Positions 32,490-36,167 of a DNA stretch of 36,167 nucleotides are shown piece after piece. The translations under genes were made by a program, and so were the position numbers. The stretch is taken from assembly GCA_002633005.1 (NCBI GenBank), contig NMRA01000911.1:1-36167 (forward strand), in the 5' to 3' direction. Origin of the DNA: Phoronis australis (taxonomy: Eukaryota; Phoronida; Phoronidae). The notes under the pieces are model-generated. The model searched no databases. It saw only the letters and a list, made by a program, of their open reading frames with translations, and was not told the origin of the DNA. The first letter of the stretch is position 1; each line of letters starts with the position of its first letter.

Positions 32490-32575
32490 AAACCGAGGCC
32501 GGATTCGAACCCGGACCTCAAGAGTTTCAGGTCGCCGACTTAACTGCTACACCACTCAGCGGCTGACGTCATCGA
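32490..32575 (-). repeat. tRNA-derived SINE head or tRNA pseudogene
   Basis: On the minus strand TGGTGTAGCAGTTAAGTCGG matches a polymerase III A box, and GGTTCGAATCC is a perfect B box inside a paired T arm (CCGG on both sides). The anticodon arm (GACCT with AGGTC) leaves an oversized loop, and the acceptor stem pairs only partly, so it is not a functional tRNA. A SINE head is the likely identity. Confidence 0.65.
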
Positions 32576-32579
32576 GCTT

Positions 32580-34607
32580 GAAAATAGAGTACTTAAATGA
32601 GCACGCGCAATAATCCCATGTTCAACAAACCGCATTGCACTGACATAAATATACGCTGTGAAAATCAACACGCACAATTTCTATAAAAACGATATTTAAA
32701 TTAAGCGAATTTTTTCTCTCATGTTCTCTCACTTGTAAATAACCAATCTCCAATTTGAATGCGGGTATCGTGTCGTCGGGAATTATTCTCAGTTACCAGT
32801 GGTAACCTACTTAAGCAGACGATAGTTTCCAGGTCGAACCTTAGCGTGATAAAATGTGTTTTAAGCTGGAAAACCTTAATTTATCAATTCACTTTATTTC
32901 TATTTTGTTAAAATTTCATTTGTTTTTGAGTAAAAGCATTATTTGACAAATATAGCTGGGCTTTTCTTAAAAGGTCACGACCTCCGATCCCGGGCCTCTG
33001 ACATAGAAAGTAGAAACAAAGCCGAGGCGAGTCGAGGAAGGTAAATCGATTCATTGCCATGTTTCTCGTTTAGGGTGTGGTATAAATAGATTCATATATA
33101 AATAGATGTATAATAGATATATAATTCATGTATAAATAGATATCGCCCCTCGGGCGATAATTCTCTAAAATCCACTCGGGTTCTAAATAACGGGGGATTA
33201 CGACTGCGCCATGTAACAATCTATATGCATCACAACAAATACATCGGTGTCTGAAATATAAAATGAAAAAATTATCAAAATCGCGTGGTGCATTCAAAAG
33301 TTAACGCTATACATGTGTCGAATTTTGACTGACTATTTTGGACGCGTCGGACATCTTGCGATGTCAGCAGTATAGGTTACAGATTTAAAGTGCTTAAACA
33401 TTATTTTCACAAATATTCTAGCTCGCAATTCACGTTAGACAACATGGCGACTTTTCGGAATCGAAAGGCATGTTCAACTGGCTACATTGTCATTGGTGAA
33501 GATTTATATTTGTAGACACACTTCTACAAAAATGGGGAATTTTCTCTTTGTTTGAATATAAAGTGTCCATTCAAATGATCTTGCAGTCTGCTACTTTCTG
33601 CTGAAATTGTTTTAAAATCGTTTTTTGTTTGAAAGCCAACTTTTGTTCAAGGCATGGTTATGTGTCACAGCAGAACACACATTCTTGTAATAATCTGAAT
33701 CAGTTGTGCTTTTGATTCACGTTTTGTAACTAGTTAATATCTACTTCAAGATATATCAAAGCAACAAAATGTGATAAATGTGACAGAAATGGATTATATT
33801 TGAATTATTAAGTGTGAAGCTTACTCGAATCCGTCTTCTCATAACTTCACGTTATTTATTATCGTGCTGGTCAAATTCTGGTTTAAGTAGGAACACTTTC
33901 GTGATTCTCAGTGGCTATGGTAACAATTATGCAAATCTGCTTTCATACTTAACATGAACTTGGTTCAGCCTGTATTGGGGAAAATTTCCAAAGTACATTC
34001 TAAGTTACTTACTGTGGCAAAAGTCTGTTAGGATCATTTTAGTTTGCATGATAATTTGTACTGAGATCATATTGGAAGGTGTAAAGTAAGCCTTAGCTGC
34101 AATGAAATTTTGAAACCCATGCGTCCGATATGTTCAAGAGACATTATTTTTCTCTCCAATGGGAGTGTGACAACGAGTGACAAAATCAGATTTGGGTAGA
34201 ATCGTTTAAACGATCAGCATCCTGTAAAAATGACAAAACTCAGACTAATTGATTTTATTTCATGATTATCAGGTGATAAGGTAATGCAAAGGTCGTGCAC
34301 ATGGTCCTGGGTTATATGATCGCAGGCACGTGATTGCGAATGCGACGCCATTTTTTCCTAGAAACTTTTCTATAACATAGATGAATTTGATAGCTCTGCG
34401 TATGATCCCTAATATGAAACTTTCAGAATCCGTTTGATTGATTCGTCAGAACGCTGAAAATCTAAAACACGACAATCAAAACGTGGACAGTGTTTATTGC
34501 CTTTTATATCAACGGGTTCCTGCTTTGCAAACACGACAAACGTTACAACATTACCCAAGCACTCGTTTTACGAATACATAGGATCGCTTTACTTTACTGT
34601 TTTGTAG
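32580..34607. other. Non-coding stretch upstream of the CAP gene
   Basis: It includes an AT-rich simple stretch at about 33083-33142 made of repeated AAATAGAT and ATATAAAT pieces. No coding region is recognised. It ends in the acceptor TACTGTTTTGTAG at 34607, so an upstream exon of the CAP gene should lie here or further left, but I could not identify it. Confidence 0.45.
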
Positions 34608-34854
34608 GGAGGAAGCAAAAAGATGTCTATGAAAAAGTTCACGGACGACTGCGTGAGTGCTCACAACAAATATAGAGCTAAGCACGGCGTGCAGAAATTG
34701 AGGCACTCAAAGACTCTCTCGTTCGAGGCGCAGAAATGGGCCGACCATTTGGCTTCCACTGGCAAGTTTGAGCACAGTAACGTGGAAGTGAAGGGAGAGA
34801 AGGTTGGCGAAAATATTGCTATGAAGTGGTCGTCGGCAGGCGAAGATTACACGG
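34608..34854 (+). CDS. CAP-superfamily (GAPR-1-like) gene, first visible coding exon
   Basis: The exon follows acceptor TTTTGTAG. The likely start is ATG at 34623 (MSMKKFTDDCVSAHNKYRAK). The frame is open back to 34608, so an upstream coding exon is not excluded. The exon ends at 34854 in phase 1 at donor G|GTGAGT. It contains the first CAP helix (CVSAHNKYRAKHGV), AQKWADHLASTG, the pocket histidine in FEHSN and the glutamate in GENIA. CAP proteins of the GAPR-1 type are small, usually about 150 residues, lack a signal peptide, and associate with membranes on the cytosolic side. No signal peptide is seen here, which fits GAPR-1 rather than the secreted CRISP/antigen-5 types. Confidence 0.88.
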
Positions 34855-34940
34855 GTGAGTAGAGGTTTACACGGGTGCGCAGAGGTTTACACAGGTGAGC
34901 TGGTGTTTACACGGGTGAGATTTACATGGGTGAGGAGAGG
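34847..34940 (+). repeat. 20-bp minisatellite that copies the exon end and splice donor
   Basis: The unit TTTACACGGGTGAGTAGAGG is repeated with variation. GGGTG or AGGTG cores put GT dinucleotides at 34855, 34875, 34895, 34915 and 34930, the first four exactly 20 bases apart. The first unit includes the last coding bases of the CAP exon and its donor site. Confidence 0.9.
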
Positions 34941-34952
34941 TTTTTGCCATAA

Positions 34953-35050
34953 TGATCGTGACGTCGGTGATTAATAATGATCAGTTTGGCGATTACAATA
35001 TTGATCGTGACGTCGGTGATTAATAATGATCAGTATGGCGATTACAATAT
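34953..35050 (+). repeat. 49-bp tandem duplication
   Basis: TGATCGTGACGTCGGTGATT starts at 34953 and again at 35002, followed both times by AATAATGATCAGT and GGCGATTACAATATT, with one substitution. It lies in the CAP gene intron. Confidence 0.92.
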
Positions 35051-35355
35051 TGGAGACGGTGTCGAGGATGGGCATTATTTTGATGATGAGTACAGCAATG
35101 AAGATGATGATGACCATGGTTTAGAAAATATACAGACGTTGAGGTTGGTCAATAGTGAAATATATCAAATTAACACAGGAAAATCAGGAACCCCGACTGG
35201 CAATCAAACCAATGGCCTCTACATTGCAGGTCTAGTGCTGACCCACTGAGGATCTGATATCTGTGCAATTACTGCTTGCAGCCAACTGCTATGTCATCCA
35301 TGACAATTAAGGTTCCCTATTTTTCTGTGTTTGTGTAATAAATGGCCATTATGAG

Positions 35356-35700
35356 GTGATGATGTTTTGGATGACGTCGACACTTATGTTGATGACGACG
35401 ATGATGGTGTTCATGATACAGATGGCGATGATACGTAATGGTGATGCTGATAGTGACGATCATGCTGACGATGACGGTCATGGTGACAATGACAGTCATG
35501 GTGACGATAGCGGTCATGGTAACGATGACTGTCATGGTGACGATGACGGTCCTGGTGACTACGCTGATAGTGAAGGTAGTAAGGTTGATGACGGTCATGG
35601 TGACTACGCTGATAGTGAAGGTAGTAAGGTTGATGCTGAAAAAGACGATGACCATGACGACGACGATCAGGATGAAAATGATGAAAATGATGGTTGTTGT
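35356..35700 (+). repeat. GAT/GAC-type low-complexity repeat with an internal duplication
   Basis: Imperfect GATGACGGTCATGGTGAC units run through the CAP intron. A longer block (GGTGACTACGCTGATAGTGA and on to GTAAGGTTGATG) is duplicated near 35550 and 35598. The Asp-rich frame it leaves open is a by-product of the repeat, not a gene. Confidence 0.88.
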
Positions 35701-36034
35701 TTTTACATCTGCTTTAAACCAAGAAATATAAAATTAAAACATAAGTTTACAACGTAAGTTTACAACGTAAATTAAAACACTTTGACAACGCTGTAAATTA
35801 ACTTCGTAACATGAAACGCTCATTTCAATGAGCTAAATATGCTTATTTTTTAAAAATGAATGTTCCGAACAGCCGTTTGCTGCCGACACTTTAAGAGCTT
35901 GCATCGATTTCTTTCTGCTGGTGATACAGTTCTCCCAGCTCTTAATGTCACACCACGGGCACTTTGTAGAGACGTCAAACCTTGCAACATGTCGAGACAG
36001 ATCGATTACGTGAATACTCTCCAACCCATTTCAG

Positions 36035-36112
36035 GCGATCAAGTGGCAGACCAATGGTACGAAGAGATCCATAAACATGACTTCAAGTCTAAGCCGAGAG
36101 GTTTGGGTTCAG
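36035..36112 (+). CDS. CAP-superfamily (GAPR-1-like) gene, second visible exon (gene continues off the window)
   Basis: Acceptor CCATTTCAG ends at 36034 and donor G|GTAACG follows at 36113. The phase is 1 on both sides. The G left over from the previous exon plus GC makes Gly, giving Y-T-G-D-Q-V-A-D-Q-W-Y-E-E-I across the junction. D-x-W-Y-x-E-I is the standard CAP motif with the second pocket glutamate. The exon ends FKSKPRGLGSG. The second pocket histidine, usually in a GHFTQ-type motif, would be in the next exon, outside this window. Confidence 0.9.
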
Positions 36113-36167
36113 GTAACGAGACGTTTGCCATTTCGCACCAAACACGTTTTAATTTATATCTGAAAGT

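Noticed and set aside
32490-32575. Functional tRNA gene on the minus strand
   Set aside because: The B box is perfect, but the anticodon loop is too large and the acceptor stem pairs only partly.
35356-35757. 133-codon Asp-rich open frame and overlapping Met/Val/Thr-rich frames
   Set aside because: They are produced by the GAT/GAC-type repeat in the CAP gene intron; every frame of such a repeat tends to stay open.

Overview
The window looks like nuclear DNA of an invertebrate animal. The evidence is GT-AG introns with consistent codon phases, animal-type gene families (an ankyrin/KAP-NTPase gene and a CAP/GAPR-1-like gene), and many decayed eukaryotic transposable elements: Penelope-like, Ty3/gypsy, MITE-like, and tRNA-derived. 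The sequence alone does not fix the phylum. A cnidarian, an invertebrate deuterostome or a lophotrochozoan would all fit. Three single N bases (4587, 5188, 22399) mark a draft assembly.

Layout. 1-8.7 kb is mostly non-coding: two copies of a small inverted-repeat element (MITE-A), three local tandem duplications (178 bp, about 156 bp and about 251 bp units) and one weak candidate first exon near 5.86 kb. 8.7-10.8 kb holds a tRNA-like relic followed by a broken Penelope-like retroelement with reverse transcriptase and GIY-YIG parts. 11.5-12.6 kb is a 1.1 kb element bounded by inverted repeats. 13.7-17.8 kb holds another MITE-A copy, a degenerate 225-bp direct repeat and decayed Ty3/gypsy pol pieces on the minus strand, one of them abutted by a 450-bp MITE (MITE-B).

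18.5-29.6 kb is the main gene, on the plus strand. Four visible exons join in frame (phases 0, 0, 1): two ankyrin-repeat exons, a Walker A exon, and one 2.15 kb exon with six membrane segments, the KAP-type F-x-A-W-E-Y motif, Walker B and the C-terminus. The 6.0 kb intron between Walker A and the rest is mostly filled by a 5,046-bp inverted-repeat element (21479-26524). Its ends carry arrays of the palindrome AACTTAAGTT. Inside it lie a three-exon open chain of unknown function, a minus-strand psq-type transposase fragment and a nested MITE-B copy.

29.6-34.6 kb has no recognised gene. It holds two copies of a short inverted-repeat element, a 43-bp minisatellite, a perfect hairpin and a tRNA-derived relic. 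34.6-36.1 kb holds two exons of a CAP-superfamily (GAPR-1-like) gene that runs off the right edge. Its intron starts with a 20-bp minisatellite that copies the splice donor itself, followed by a 49-bp duplication and a long GAT/GAC-type repeat.

The two host genes show no evident functional link. Most of the interest lies in the intronic element with palindrome-array ends and in the nested history of the repeats.
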